From NCBI RefSeq assembly GCF_023953965.1, contig NZ_JAMLIX010000001.1, forward strand, positions 62,001 to 126,000: a stretch of 64,000 bases of DNA, read 5' to 3'. The notes under the pieces are model-generated. The model was not told the origin of the DNA and searched no databases. It saw nothing but the letters and a program-made list of their open reading frames with translations. The stretch's first letter is position 1, and the number at the start of each line of letters is the position of its first letter. The DNA is from Bosea sp. (in: a-proteobacteria). Its GTDB lineage: Bacteria > Pseudomonadota > Alphaproteobacteria > Rhizobiales > Beijerinckiaceae. The position numbers and the translations under genes were made by a program. Shown piece after piece: positions 11,076 to 19,091 of this stretch.

Positions 11076-12902
11076 ATGAAAAAGCTCGACTCCCTTTCCA
11101 TCACGGTCATCCATGCCGGGCTGCAGCAGGTGTGCAACGAGATGGACATCACGTTTTGCCGCGCGGCGTTCTCTCCCATCATCGCCGAAGCCGAAGACCG
11201 ATCGAACGGCATCTATCATCGCGACACCGGCGCGATGATCAGTCAGGGCGAAAAGGGCCTGCCGCTCTTCGTCGGCACGATGCAGCATTCGGCCGCCGAA
11301 CTCCTGCGCCTGATCGGCGAAGGAGAAGTTGCCCCGCCGGCGCCGGGCGACATCTATATCGTGAACGATCCGTATCTCGGCGGCACCCATCTCATGGACG
11401 TCCGCTTCGCCATGCCTTTCTACTATCGCGGCAAGATGTTCTGCTGGCTTCAGAATATCGGCCATTGGCCGGATGTCGGCGGCATGGTCCCCGGCGGCTT
11501 TTCCGCCAAGGCGGTGGAAGTCGAGCAGGAAGGGCTCCGGCTGCCGCCGGTCAAATTGTACAAGGGCGGGCAACTCGACAAGGAAATCCTGTCGATCATC
11601 TTTTCAAACATCCGGGTTCCGCAGCAGCGGCGCGGCGATATTCAGGCGCAAGTGGCATCCCTCAAGGTCGGCGAGCAGCGCCTCACGGAACTGCTGGACC
11701 GGTACGGCGTCGATGAGGTCGAGGCAGCCATCGAGGAATTCGGCGAGCGCGCCGCCGCCCAGATGCGGGCTCACATCGCCCGGATCCCGGATGGGGTGTA
11801 TCGATCGGAAACCTTCGTCGATTCCGACGGGGTGGTCGATGAAATCCTGAGAATTTCCCTGACTGCCCGCAAACAGGGTGACGAGATCGAGTTCGATCTC
11901 AGTGGCTCGTCGCCGCCATGCCGGGGGCCGCTGAACTCCGTCGCCGCGACCACGAATGCGGCGATCTATCTGGCCATGCGGCATATTTTCCCGGATACCC
12001 TCCTCAACGCCGGGACCTTTGCACCGATCCGCATCGTGCGCCCCAGGAACACCTTCCTCGATGCGCACTATCCGCGGCCCGTCTCGGGCTGCGCCGCCGA
12101 GGTCTCCCAGCGCATCGCGGAGGCGGTCTTTCTGGCGCTCGTTCAGGCCATTCCGGAAAAGGTCACCGCCGCTCCGGCCGGTTCGTCGGGCAACTTCGCC
12201 CTTGGCGGATATGATCCGGCGCAGCAATCCATGTTCGTGATGTATCAAATCACCGGCGGCGGCTACGGCGGTTACGCGTCTGGAGACGGTTTGAGCAATG
12301 GCTGCTCGACCACCGGCCTTGCAAAAATGCCGCCCTTGGAGGTCACCGAACAGGCGTTCCCGGTCCTGTTCAAGAAATTCGCACTGAGGGAGGGCTCCGC
12401 TGGCGCCGGGAAACGGCGCGGCGGATTCGGCGTTCACTACGAGCTCCAGCTCGTTCGCGGCGAAGCGCGCGCAAGCTTCGTGATGGATCACGGCCGGGTC
12501 GGTCCCCCGGGGGTGCTCGGCGGCATGGACGGCGCGATGAACGTCATCAGGATTCATCGCGACGGGAAAACGACTTCGCCGGCGCACACGTCGAAGGATC
12601 AGGACGTGCTGCTGAAGGCAGGCGAAAGCGTCGAGGTGATGACGCCCGGCGGCGGCGGATACGGCGACCCGTTTCAGCGTGAACCCCAACTCGTCGCGAT
12701 CGATGTGCAACGCGGCTATCTCAACGCCCGGCAGGCGAGGTCCGACTACGGCGTCGTGCTGACCGCATCGGGAGCGGTGGATATCGACGCAACCATGGCG
12801 CTGCGCAGCCTGGAAAAGCGCCCCCTGAACGGGCTCGACAGTCAGGCGGAACGTCCCGAAGCGCCACAAGGCTCGACTTGCGACAAGGCGCTTGGATCAT
12901 GA
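11076..12902 (+). CDS. hyuB: Hydantoinase B/oxoprolinase family protein, HyuB-type subunit
   Basis: This 608-residue protein is the catalytic B partner of the preceding HyuA. Family features include the N-terminal stretch GLQQVCNEMDITFCRAAFSP, the central NDPYLGGTHLMD segment, and the C-terminal glycine-rich TPGGGGYGDPF. The start codon follows the hyuA stop with a 2-bp gap, so the two are translated together. The complex is cytoplasmic. The C-terminus has a few dozen extra residues after the conserved glycine loop. As with HyuA, hydantoin, oxoproline or a ketone could be the substrate; the sequence alone does not decide. Confidence 0.88.
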   Translation: MKKLDSLSITVIHAGLQQVCNEMDITFCRAAFSPIIAEAEDRSNGIYHRDTGAMISQGEKGLPLFVGTMQHSAAELLRLIGEGEVAPPAPGDIYIVNDPYLGGTHLMDVRFAMPFYYRGKMFCWLQNIGHWPDVGGMVPGGFSAKAVEVEQEGLRLPPVKLYKGGQLDKEILSIIFSNIRVPQQRRGDIQAQVASLKVGEQRLTELLDRYGVDEVEAAIEEFGERAAAQMRAHIARIPDGVYRSETFVDSDGVVDEILRISLTARKQGDEIEFDLSGSSPPCRGPLNSVAATTNAAIYLAMRHIFPDTLLNAGTFAPIRIVRPRNTFLDAHYPRPVSGCAAEVSQRIAEAVFLALVQAIPEKVTAAPAGSSGNFALGGYDPAQQSMFVMYQITGGGYGGYASGDGLSNGCSTTGLAKMPPLEVTEQAFPVLFKKFALREGSAGAGKRRGGFGVHYELQLVRGEARASFVMDHGRVGPPGVLGGMDGAMNVIRIHRDGKTTSPAHTSKDQDVLLKAGESVEVMTPGGGGYGDPFQREPQLVAIDVQRGYLNARQARSDYGVVLTASGAVDIDATMALRSLEKRPLNGLDSQAERPEAPQGSTCDKALGS

Positions 12903-12962
12903 TCGCGCCGATATAAGACGAACGATCCGCGTGAGGTGTTTCGTGATATCGAAAGATTGAAA

Positions 12963-13451
12963 ATGGCGAGAGGGATAAATCCGGACACGACGGACCTTGA
13001 TCGTTTCGACCTGGCGATCCTGAAGATCCTGCAGTTCGACAACAAGACGCCGCAACGATCCATCGCGGCGGAGATCGGGTTGTCGGCGCCTGCCGTCCAG
13101 CGCCGTATCAAGCGGCTGGAGGAGAACGGCACAATCCTCGCCAATGTCGCCGTCATAGACCCCTCTCGGGTCAAGCGCGAAATCACGATCTTCGTCGAAG
13201 TCGAAATGGCCAACGAACAACGGGACATGCACGACAACGCCAAGAAAATCTTTTCCGAAACGCCCGAAGTCCAACAATGTTATTATGTTACAGGCGAAGT
13301 CGATTTCATCCTGCTTGTCGTCGTTCGAACCATGGCGGATTACGAGGCGCTGACGAAACGCCTTTTCTTCACCAACAATAATGTGAAACGCTTTCGAAGC
13401 TTCGTGGCGATGAACCGCGTCAAGGTCAGCCTTTCCTTGCCGATCGCGTGA
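12963..13451 (+). CDS. Lrp/AsnC family transcriptional regulator
   Basis: This protein of about 162 residues has an N-terminal winged helix-turn-helix (AILKILQFDNKTPQRSIAAE then SAPAVQRRIKRLEENG). A C-terminal RAM/AsnC ligand-binding domain follows, with the typical end of conserved text VTGEVDFILLVVVRTMADYE. It follows hyuAB on the same strand and is their likely local regulator, responding to an amino acid or a related product. I prefer the ATG at 12963; a GTG at 12936 would add nine residues. The inverted repeat TTTCG-TGATAT-CGAAA at 12939-12954 lies just before the preferred start and could serve autoregulation. Confidence 0.88.
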   Translation: MARGINPDTTDLDRFDLAILKILQFDNKTPQRSIAAEIGLSAPAVQRRIKRLEENGTILANVAVIDPSRVKREITIFVEVEMANEQRDMHDNAKKIFSETPEVQQCYYVTGEVDFILLVVVRTMADYEALTKRLFFTNNNVKRFRSFVAMNRVKVSLSLPIA

Positions 13452-13805
13452 GAGCGGAGCATTCTGAAACCGTTCTCCGCGCCAGCTCGAAAAACCAAAG
13501 CAAGCGATACTCGACTCCGCTCAAGTTTCAGTCCGAGAAGTTGCCCCAGCGGCGCAGCTGACACCCGGTCAAAGCATGTCGCGCGCAGCGCCATCCTTCA
13601 TACGCTCAAAGATCAATGCCAGCCTGTCCATTGAGGCTGGAGCTGCGGCCCGCCACGGAGAGCGCCTCGCCATCCGAAGCCAAGCGGCCTCGGATCGCTC
13701 TTCCGACCGGCCCCTTGGAACCAGCTACCCCCAATATGCAATGTGGCAGCGCATGCCGGGGGCAGTTCGGTGCGGATTATGGGTTGCTGCGCAGCCCGGC
13801 GCGTC
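13452..13805. other. Intergenic region between lrp and gapR
   Basis: I see no gene in these 354 bases. A hairpin CCAGCCT-8-AGGCTGG lies near 13618-13639 with no T-run, and another weak GCGGAG/CTCCGC pair follows the lrp stop. The region holds the return from the hyu block to the GC-rich core sequence, somewhere between 13.5 and 13.8 kb. Confidence 0.45.
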
Positions 13806-14048
13806 TCAGGCCGTCTCGCCGACCGCCTGCAGATAGAGGTCGAGGATCGCCTCCTCCTCCTTGCGCTCGTCGAGATCGCGCTTGCGCAGCGCCACGACCT
13901 TGCGCAGCACCTTGACGTCGTAGCCGTTGCCCTTGGCCTCGGCATAGACCTCCTTGATGTCGTCGGCGATCGTCTTCTTCTCCTCCTCGAGCCGCTCGAT
14001 GCGCTCGACGATGCTCTTGAGCTGGTCGCCCTGAACCGGATCATCCAT
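13806..14048 (-). CDS. gapR: GapR family nucleoid-associated protein (DUF2312)
   Basis: This 80-residue protein is almost entirely helical and charged (ERIERLEEEKKTIADDIKEV). It ends in the conserved LRKVVALRKRDLDERKEEEA segment typical of DUF2312/GapR. In Caulobacter GapR tracks overtwisted, AT-rich DNA ahead of forks and transcription, and helps topoisomerases. The start is the ATG at 14048 with a strong GGAAGG ribosome site; a longer frame reaching 14501 has no supporting features. It is a core alphaproteobacterial gene and marks the return to backbone sequence after the hyu block. Confidence 0.92.
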   Translation of the reverse strand: MDDPVQGDQLKSIVERIERLEEEKKTIADDIKEVYAEAKGNGYDVKVLRKVVALRKRDLDERKEEEAILDLYLQAVGETA

Positions 14049-14239
14049 CTGATAACCTTCCCGGATACGAAAATCGGCCGGCAGCGTTCGCCCGGATCGG
14101 GGCCGGGCGTCAAGTCGGGAACGCGCCTTCCTCAACAGCCCCGATGCCGCAAGGCGGGTGACGGCGCCCTCGCGCCGACCTACAAGGATTCGAGGATATG
14201 CCCGCTGCTGCGTGGCCGAGACAGGGGGAGCCGCGCGGC

Positions 14240-15544
14240 GTGCCAGATTCCACCACCGAAACGAGCGCGATGCGCGCCACCGCACGCGCGATCCTCGACG
14301 CGGCCGTCGCCCGCGCCCATCCCGCGGGCTGCCTCCCGCAGCACTTGCCGCCACCGCCCGCGAGCGGGCGCCTGATCCTGCTCGCGGCCGGCAAGGCCGC
14401 CGGCAGCATGGCCGCGCTGGCGGAAGCGCATTATCTCGACCAGGGCTTCCCGCCTGCGCGTCTTCTCGGTCACGCCGTCGCCCGCCACGGCTATACCGCA
14501 CCCACCCGCCGGATCCCGATGCGCGCTGCCGGCCACCCGGTACCCGACCAGGGCAGCATCGACAGCGCCGAACGGGCGCTGGCGCTCGCCGCCTCCGCGA
14601 CGGCCGACGATTTCGTGCTCGTCCTGCTCTCGGGCGGCGGCTCGGCCAACTGGGTCGCGCCGGCGGGTGCGCTCACGCTCGCCGAGAAGCAGGCCGTCAC
14701 CAAGGCGCTGCTGCGCTCCGGCGCGCCGATCGGCGAGATGAACATCGTCCGCAAGCGGCTGTCGCGGATCAAGGGCGGCCGGCTCGCGCTCGCCGCGGCG
14801 CCTGCCCGGCTCCTGACGCTCGCCATCTCCGACGTGCCGGGCGACGATCCGGCGGCGATCGCCTCGGGCCCCACCGTGCCCGATCCGAGCACGATGGACG
14901 AGGCCCGCGCCATCGTCGCCCGCTACGGGCTTAAGCTGCCGCCCGCCGCCCGCGCGCTCATCGACGATTCCCGAAGCGAGACGCCGAAGCCCGGCCATAC
15001 CGCTTTCGCCAACAGCGAATTGCGCATCATCGCCCGCCCGGCCGATGCCCTCGCCGCTGCCCGCGCGGCGGCCGAGGCCGCCGGCTACGCCGTGCACGAT
15101 CTCGGCGCCGATCTCGAAGGCGAGGCGCGCGAGGTCGCAGCCGCCCATGCCGCGCTCGCCCGCCGGCTGAAGCGCGAGGGCCGGCGCGCCGCCATCCTCT
15201 CCGGCGGCGAGCTCACCGTGACCCTGCGCGGTTCAGGCCGCGGCGGCCCCAACCAGGAATATGCGCTGGCGCTGGCGATCGCGCTTCAGGGCGAACCCGG
15301 CATCGTCGCGCTCGCCGGCGACACCGACGGCACCGATGGCGGCGGCGGCGAGGCGACCGACCCGGCCGGCGCGCTCGTCGATCCCCAGACCCTGGCGCGG
15401 GCCGCCGCGATCGGCCTTGATCCCGCCCGATCCCTCGCCGACAACGATTCGACCGGCTTCTTCGAGGCGCTCGGCGATTTGCTGGAGCCGGGACCGACGC
15501 TCACCAATGTCAACGACTGCCGCGTGATCCTGATCGAACCGTGA
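14240..15544 (+). CDS. Glycerate 2-kinase, DUF4147/MOFRL type (GckA-like)
   Basis: This protein of about 434 residues would phosphorylate D-glycerate with ATP, in the glyoxylate, serine or tartrate branches of central metabolism. The N-terminal DUF4147 domain includes GKAAGSMA and the glycine-rich LLSGGGSANW. The C-terminal MOFRL domain has ILSGGELTVT, GRGGPNQEYALALA and GDTDGTDG, all characteristic. I chose the GTG at 14240 because a GGGGGAG ribosome site sits nine bases upstream; an ATG at 14270 and one at 14198 are also in frame. Its stop overlaps the start of the DUF1036 gene (GTGA), so the two are probably translated together. Confidence 0.88.
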   Translation: MPDSTTETSAMRATARAILDAAVARAHPAGCLPQHLPPPPASGRLILLAAGKAAGSMAALAEAHYLDQGFPPARLLGHAVARHGYTAPTRRIPMRAAGHPVPDQGSIDSAERALALAASATADDFVLVLLSGGGSANWVAPAGALTLAEKQAVTKALLRSGAPIGEMNIVRKRLSRIKGGRLALAAAPARLLTLAISDVPGDDPAAIASGPTVPDPSTMDEARAIVARYGLKLPPAARALIDDSRSETPKPGHTAFANSELRIIARPADALAAARAAAEAAGYAVHDLGADLEGEAREVAAAHAALARRLKREGRRAAILSGGELTVTLRGSGRGGPNQEYALALAIALQGEPGIVALAGDTDGTDGGGGEATDPAGALVDPQTLARAAAIGLDPARSLADNDSTGFFEALGDLLEPGPTLTNVNDCRVILIEP

Positions 15545-15993
15545 CAATGCCGGATTGCACCCGAACGCCCCTGCCGCTCGCCTGCTGCGCCGCCGCCCTC
15601 CTCCTCTGGAGCGCGGCGCCGGCGAAGGCCGATCTGCGCATGTGCAACACCACCTCGAGCCGCGTCGGCGTCGCGATCGGCTATCGCGACGCGCAGGGCT
15701 GGATCACCGAAGGCTGGTGGAACATCAGCCCGCGCGGCTGCGAGACGCTGCTGCGAGGGACGCTCGCCGCGCGCTTCTACTACGTCCACGCCGTCGATTA
15801 CGACAAGGGCGGCGAATGGACCGGCAAATCCATCATGTGCGTGCGCAACAAGGAGTTCACGATTCGCGGCATCGAGGATTGCCTGGCCCGCGGCCATGAC
15901 CGCGCCGGCTTCTTCGAGGTCGACACCGGCGAGCAGAGAAGCTGGACGATCCAGCTCACGGATGGCGGCGGCGGCGCGCCGCCGCGGCCCTGA
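15541..15993 (+). CDS. DUF1036 exported protein
   Basis: This 150-residue protein has a signal peptide (LACCAAALLLWSAAPAKA) followed by a DUF1036 domain with the conserved CNTTSSRVGVAIGY and GWWNISPRGCETL segments. Several cysteines could form disulfides in the periplasm. No biochemical role is established for the family. A GTG start overlaps the glycerate kinase stop as GTGA; an ATG six bases later (15547) is the alternative. It lies between two carbon-metabolism genes, but there is no evidence of a functional link. Confidence 0.8.
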   Translation: MTMPDCTRTPLPLACCAAALLLWSAAPAKADLRMCNTTSSRVGVAIGYRDAQGWITEGWWNISPRGCETLLRGTLAARFYYVHAVDYDKGGEWTGKSIMCVRNKEFTIRGIEDCLARGHDRAGFFEVDTGEQRSWTIQLTDGGGGAPPRP

Positions 15994-16087
15994 CCGGCTT
16001 ACGCCGGCTGACCGTCTCGGCTTAAGGTATGGGAATGCGGGGCCCGGCCGGGTCCGAATCGGCCTGCGGGCCGCAAGGGGAGGAACG

Positions 16088-17527
16088 ATGAAGCGCGAAC
16101 GCCGGATCAAGATGATCGCCACGCTGGGGCCCGCCTCCTCGACCGAGGCGATGTGCGCCAGGCTGTTCGAGGCCGGCGTCGACGTCTTCCGGATCAACAT
16201 GAGCCACACCCAGCGCGAGACGCTCGCCGAGAAGGTGGCGATGCTGCGCGGGCTGGAGGCCAGGTTCCGCCGCCCGGTCGGCATCCTCACCGATCTGCAG
16301 GGGCCGAAGCTGCGCGTCGGCGCCTTCGGCGGCGACGGCGGCGTCATGCTGGAGAATGGCGCCCGCTTCATCCTCGATTCCGACCCGGCACCGGGCGACG
16401 CCGGCCGCGTCCACCTGCCCCATCCCGAGATCCTGAGCGCGCTCGAACCCGGCCACCACCTCATCCTCGACGACGGCAAGCTGCGCCTCGTCGTCGAGAC
16501 GGCGTCGCCGAAGGAAGCCGTGACGCGCGTCATCGTCGGCGGCCGGCTGTCCTCGCGCAAGGGGGTGAGCCTGCCCGACACCACCATCGCCGTCTCGGCC
16601 ATGACCGAGAAGGACCGCGCCGATGCCGAGGTCGCAGCCGAAGTCGGCGTCGACTGGATCGCGCTCTCCTTCGTACAGCGGCCCGAGGACATGGCGGAGC
16701 TGCGCAAGATCGTGCGCGGCCGGGCGCTGGCGCTCGCCAAGATCGAGAAGCCTCAGGCCGTGGCGCGCATGGAGGAGATCATCGACGCCTCCGACGCGAT
16801 CATGGTGGCGCGCGGCGATCTCGGCGTCGAGATGCCGCTGGAGAAGGTGCCGGGCACGCAGAAGCGCCTGACCCGCATGGCCCGGCTCAAGGGCAAGCCG
16901 GTCGTGGTCGCGACGCAGATGCTGGAGAGCATGATCACGAGCCCGGTGCCGACCCGCGCCGAGGTTTCCGACGTCGCCACCGCCGTCTTCGAGGGGGCCG
17001 ACGCCGTCATGCTCTCGGCCGAAAGCGCCGCCGGCCAGTTTCCCGTAGAGGCGGTCACGATGATGAACCGCATCGCCGAGGAGGTGGAAAGCGAGACGGT
17101 CTACCGCTCGATCCTCGCATCGCAGCGCGCCGAGCCCGAGGCAACCGGCGCCGACGCCATCGCCAAGGCGGCCCACGAGATCGCCGAGACGCTAAACCTC
17201 AAGGCGATCTGCGCCTGGACCTCATCGGGCTCCACCGCCTTCCGCATCGCCCGCGAGCGCCCGAACTCGACGGTGATCGCGCTGACGCCCAACCGCGCCA
17301 CGGCGCGCCGGCTGACGCTGGTCTGGGGCGTGCACGCGATCGTCACCAAGGATGCCAGCGACGCCGACGACATGGCCTTCCGCGCCTGCAAATTCGCGGT
17401 GCGCGAGCATTACGCCAAGCTCGGCGACAGGATCATCGTCGTCGCCGGCGTGCCCTTCGGGACACCCGGCGCGACCAACATGGTCCGCATCGCCTTCGTC
17501 GCGCGGGAGCATGTCGCCAAGGCGTGA
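16088..17527 (+). CDS. pyk: Pyruvate kinase
   Basis: This 479-residue cytoplasmic enzyme transfers phosphate from phosphoenolpyruvate to ADP in the last step of glycolysis. Visible landmarks are the start MIATLGPASS, the DVFRINMSHT segment, TDLQGPKLRVG, the active-site stretch ALAKIEKPQA with the metal-binding MVARGDLGVEMP, and VATQMLESM. A C-terminal allosteric domain follows. Length fits bacterial PykA/PykF. The ATG at 16088 follows a GAGGA ribosome site; an in-frame extension back to 15896 overlaps the DUF1036 gene and is not real. Confidence 0.96.
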   Translation: MKRERRIKMIATLGPASSTEAMCARLFEAGVDVFRINMSHTQRETLAEKVAMLRGLEARFRRPVGILTDLQGPKLRVGAFGGDGGVMLENGARFILDSDPAPGDAGRVHLPHPEILSALEPGHHLILDDGKLRLVVETASPKEAVTRVIVGGRLSSRKGVSLPDTTIAVSAMTEKDRADAEVAAEVGVDWIALSFVQRPEDMAELRKIVRGRALALAKIEKPQAVARMEEIIDASDAIMVARGDLGVEMPLEKVPGTQKRLTRMARLKGKPVVVATQMLESMITSPVPTRAEVSDVATAVFEGADAVMLSAESAAGQFPVEAVTMMNRIAEEVESETVYRSILASQRAEPEATGADAIAKAAHEIAETLNLKAICAWTSSGSTAFRIARERPNSTVIALTPNRATARRLTLVWGVHAIVTKDASDADDMAFRACKFAVREHYAKLGDRIIVVAGVPFGTPGATNMVRIAFVAREHVAKA

Positions 17528-17555
17528 GGGAGACGCAGGGGCGCGCGCGCCGCGA

Positions 17556-18203
17556 TCACGCGTCGCGGCCGTCGACCTCGGTCTTCAGCGCATCGACGGC
17601 CTTCCTGACGGCGTCGAACTGCGGATAAACCTCCAGCGCCTTGCGGAAGGCCGCCATCGCCGCCTTGTCCTCACCCTGCTGGCGCAGGATCATGCCGAGC
17701 CCCATCATCGCGCCGTAATGGCGCGGCTCCCGCTTCAGCGTCTCGCCGATATCGAGCATGGAGCGGATCGAATCGCCGGCGAGATAGAGCGCGTTGGCAC
17801 GCTGGTTCCACGCCTCGGCCCAGTCCGGCTGCAGGCTGATGATCCGGTCGAGCAGCTCGATCGCCAATTCGTTCTGCTTGTCCTTCAGCGCCTGCTGGGC
17901 ACGGCTCATCAAGAGGTCCGCCGTATCGGAACCGGAGCGCGCCCAGCGCCGCTGGATCAGGCGGGCGACGCCTTCGGCCTCTTCCTGCGTTGCGGCGTCG
18001 TGCAGGCGCTGGAAGAGCCGCTCCAGCGTCGCCGCCGGGCCGCGCTTCGCCGCCCCGGCCGGATCCTGGGCCTTGTCATCGGGCGCGACGATACCCGGCC
18101 GCAACGGCGGCATCGTCTGGGCGAGCGCCGCGCCACCCGCGAACGAGCCGGCCGGGGCCAGCAGCGACGCGAGGACGACGGAGGCGATATAACGACGGAT
18201 CAT
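17556..18203 (-). CDS. Exported TPR-repeat protein
   Basis: This 215-residue protein has an N-terminal signal peptide (RRYIASVVLASLLAPAGSFA). Two to three tetratricopeptide repeats follow, visible as QNELAIELLDRIISLQPDWAEAWNQRANALYLAG and PRHYGAMMGLGMILRQQGEDKAAMAAFRKALEVYP. TPR proteins act as interaction scaffolds, here in the periplasm. The start at 18203 places the signal peptide at the N-terminus; a longer frame reaching 18278 lacks it. It is convergent with pyruvate kinase, 28 bp apart. Confidence 0.85.
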   Translation of the reverse strand: MIRRYIASVVLASLLAPAGSFAGGAALAQTMPPLRPGIVAPDDKAQDPAGAAKRGPAATLERLFQRLHDAATQEEAEGVARLIQRRWARSGSDTADLLMSRAQQALKDKQNELAIELLDRIISLQPDWAEAWNQRANALYLAGDSIRSMLDIGETLKREPRHYGAMMGLGMILRQQGEDKAAMAAFRKALEVYPQFDAVRKAVDALKTEVDGRDA

Positions 18204-18348
18204 GGCCCTGGACTGTAGCCCGTGGCGGCGGCCCGTCAAATCACAGGCGGGCGAGCGCGCAACGCAAAGAGCGGGCACGCCGCCGGCGCCCCGCTCCTAT
18301 CCGAGATCCAGACGAAGCCGGCGCGGCCTTCAAGGGCCGCGCGAAGGC

Positions 18349-18474
18349 TCAGCCCTGGCGCGCCTTGAAGCGCTTCTGGACCTTGTTGATGATGTAAATG
18401 CGGCCCTTGCGGCGCACGAGCTGGTTGTCGCGATGGCGCGCGCGCAGCGACTTCAGCGAATTGCGGATCTTCAT
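18349..18474 (-). CDS. rpmJ: 50S ribosomal protein L36 (zinc-free form)
   Basis: This 41-residue gene begins MKIRNSLKSLRARHRDNQL and ends KVQKRFKARQG. It is the alphaproteobacterial L36, a small basic protein of the large ribosomal subunit. It has none of the zinc-ligand cysteines found in the shorter C+ form, so it does not depend on zinc. It is an isolated single gene on the minus strand, as is usual for this form. Confidence 0.95.
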   Translation of the reverse strand: MKIRNSLKSLRARHRDNQLVRRKGRIYIINKVQKRFKARQG

Positions 18475-18591
18475 CGTCTCAACTCCATCGGCACGCTCTT
18501 GCAAAGCGGACCGGTCAAAAACCTCCGGCCTGCGACGCGGACCCGACGATCCCCGCCGCCCCTGTCACGGTGCGACCGATGCGATGCCGGC

Positions 18592-18619
18592 TGTATACGG
18601 ATTTTTGCGCGGATCGCAA
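18592..18619 (-). promoter_or_regulatory. Candidate promoter of rpmJ
   Basis: Read on the minus strand there is TTGCGA, a 16-nt spacer and TATACA, which fits a housekeeping-sigma promoter. It lies about 118 bp upstream of the rpmJ start, with no other gene between. Confidence 0.45.
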
Positions 18620-18865
18620 GTGCGAACGCTCCCCCCGCCTTGCCGGCGCCCGGCTGGCACCGCATGGCCGCGATCGGCCCGATCGCAGCGCGGCCGATCG
18701 AGCCGGGGACCGAGCTTGCGCATCGCCCCTCCCCCTCTCCGCTGCGCACGGGGGGCCGGAGGCCGTTGAGACTGGAGCCGGCGGGGCGGCTGGCGGCCCG
18801 TCGATCGCGCGCGCCGCGCGAAACACCGCTCCGCCGGCGATTCGACGGCTTGTCGATTTTGAGGG

Positions 18866-18894
18866 TTGCCAAGACGAAACGGACGGGCTATTTC
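18866..18894 (+). promoter_or_regulatory. Candidate promoter of tRNA-Arg
   Basis: TTGCCA and TATTTC are separated by 17 nt. The -10 element ends 44 bp before the first base of the mature tRNA, a normal distance for a short 5' leader. Confidence 0.5.
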
Positions 18895-18938
18895 GGCCGT
18901 CATCAGGCCAGACGCGACGCGTCATGACGCTCTGAGAC

Positions 18939-19015
18939 GCGCCCGTAGCTCAGCTGGATAGAGCATCAGACTACGAATCTGAGGGTCAGAGGTTCGAATC
19001 CTTTCGGGCGCGCCA
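18939..19015 (+). tRNA. tRNA-Arg (anticodon ACG), CCA encoded; island insertion target
   Basis: The acceptor stem GCGCCCG pairs with CGGGCGC, followed by discriminator G and an encoded CCA. The anticodon loop CTACGAA gives ACG, which reads CGU and, after editing of A34 to inosine, CGC and CGA. The T arm has GGTTCGAATCC. A tyrosine recombinase gene begins about 75 bp downstream on the same strand, so the 3' half of this tRNA is the expected attachment core. I find no second copy of the 3' end elsewhere in the window. Confidence 0.96.
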
Positions 19016-19017
19016 TT

Positions 19018-19032
19018 CACCCCTTCGGGGTG
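19018..19032 (+). terminator. Hairpin directly after tRNA-Arg
   Basis: CACCCC-TTC-GGGGTG forms a perfect 6-bp stem starting three bases after the CCA end. No T-run follows, so it could be a processing or termination structure, or simply part of the attachment region. Confidence 0.4.
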
Positions 19033-19091
19033 ACCCATCCCCTTGAATTTCAACGTCGACAAGCCCTTCGGCCGGGTTGCACCCCGTCCGA

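Larger units (their letters stand above)
18475..18938. other. Intergenic region between rpmJ and tRNA-Arg
   Basis: These 464 bases hold no gene that I can support. They contain divergent promoter elements: one for rpmJ on the minus strand (18592-18619) and one for the tRNA on the plus strand (18866-18894). Open frames here run in several frames at once and carry no recognisable domain. Confidence 0.6.
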
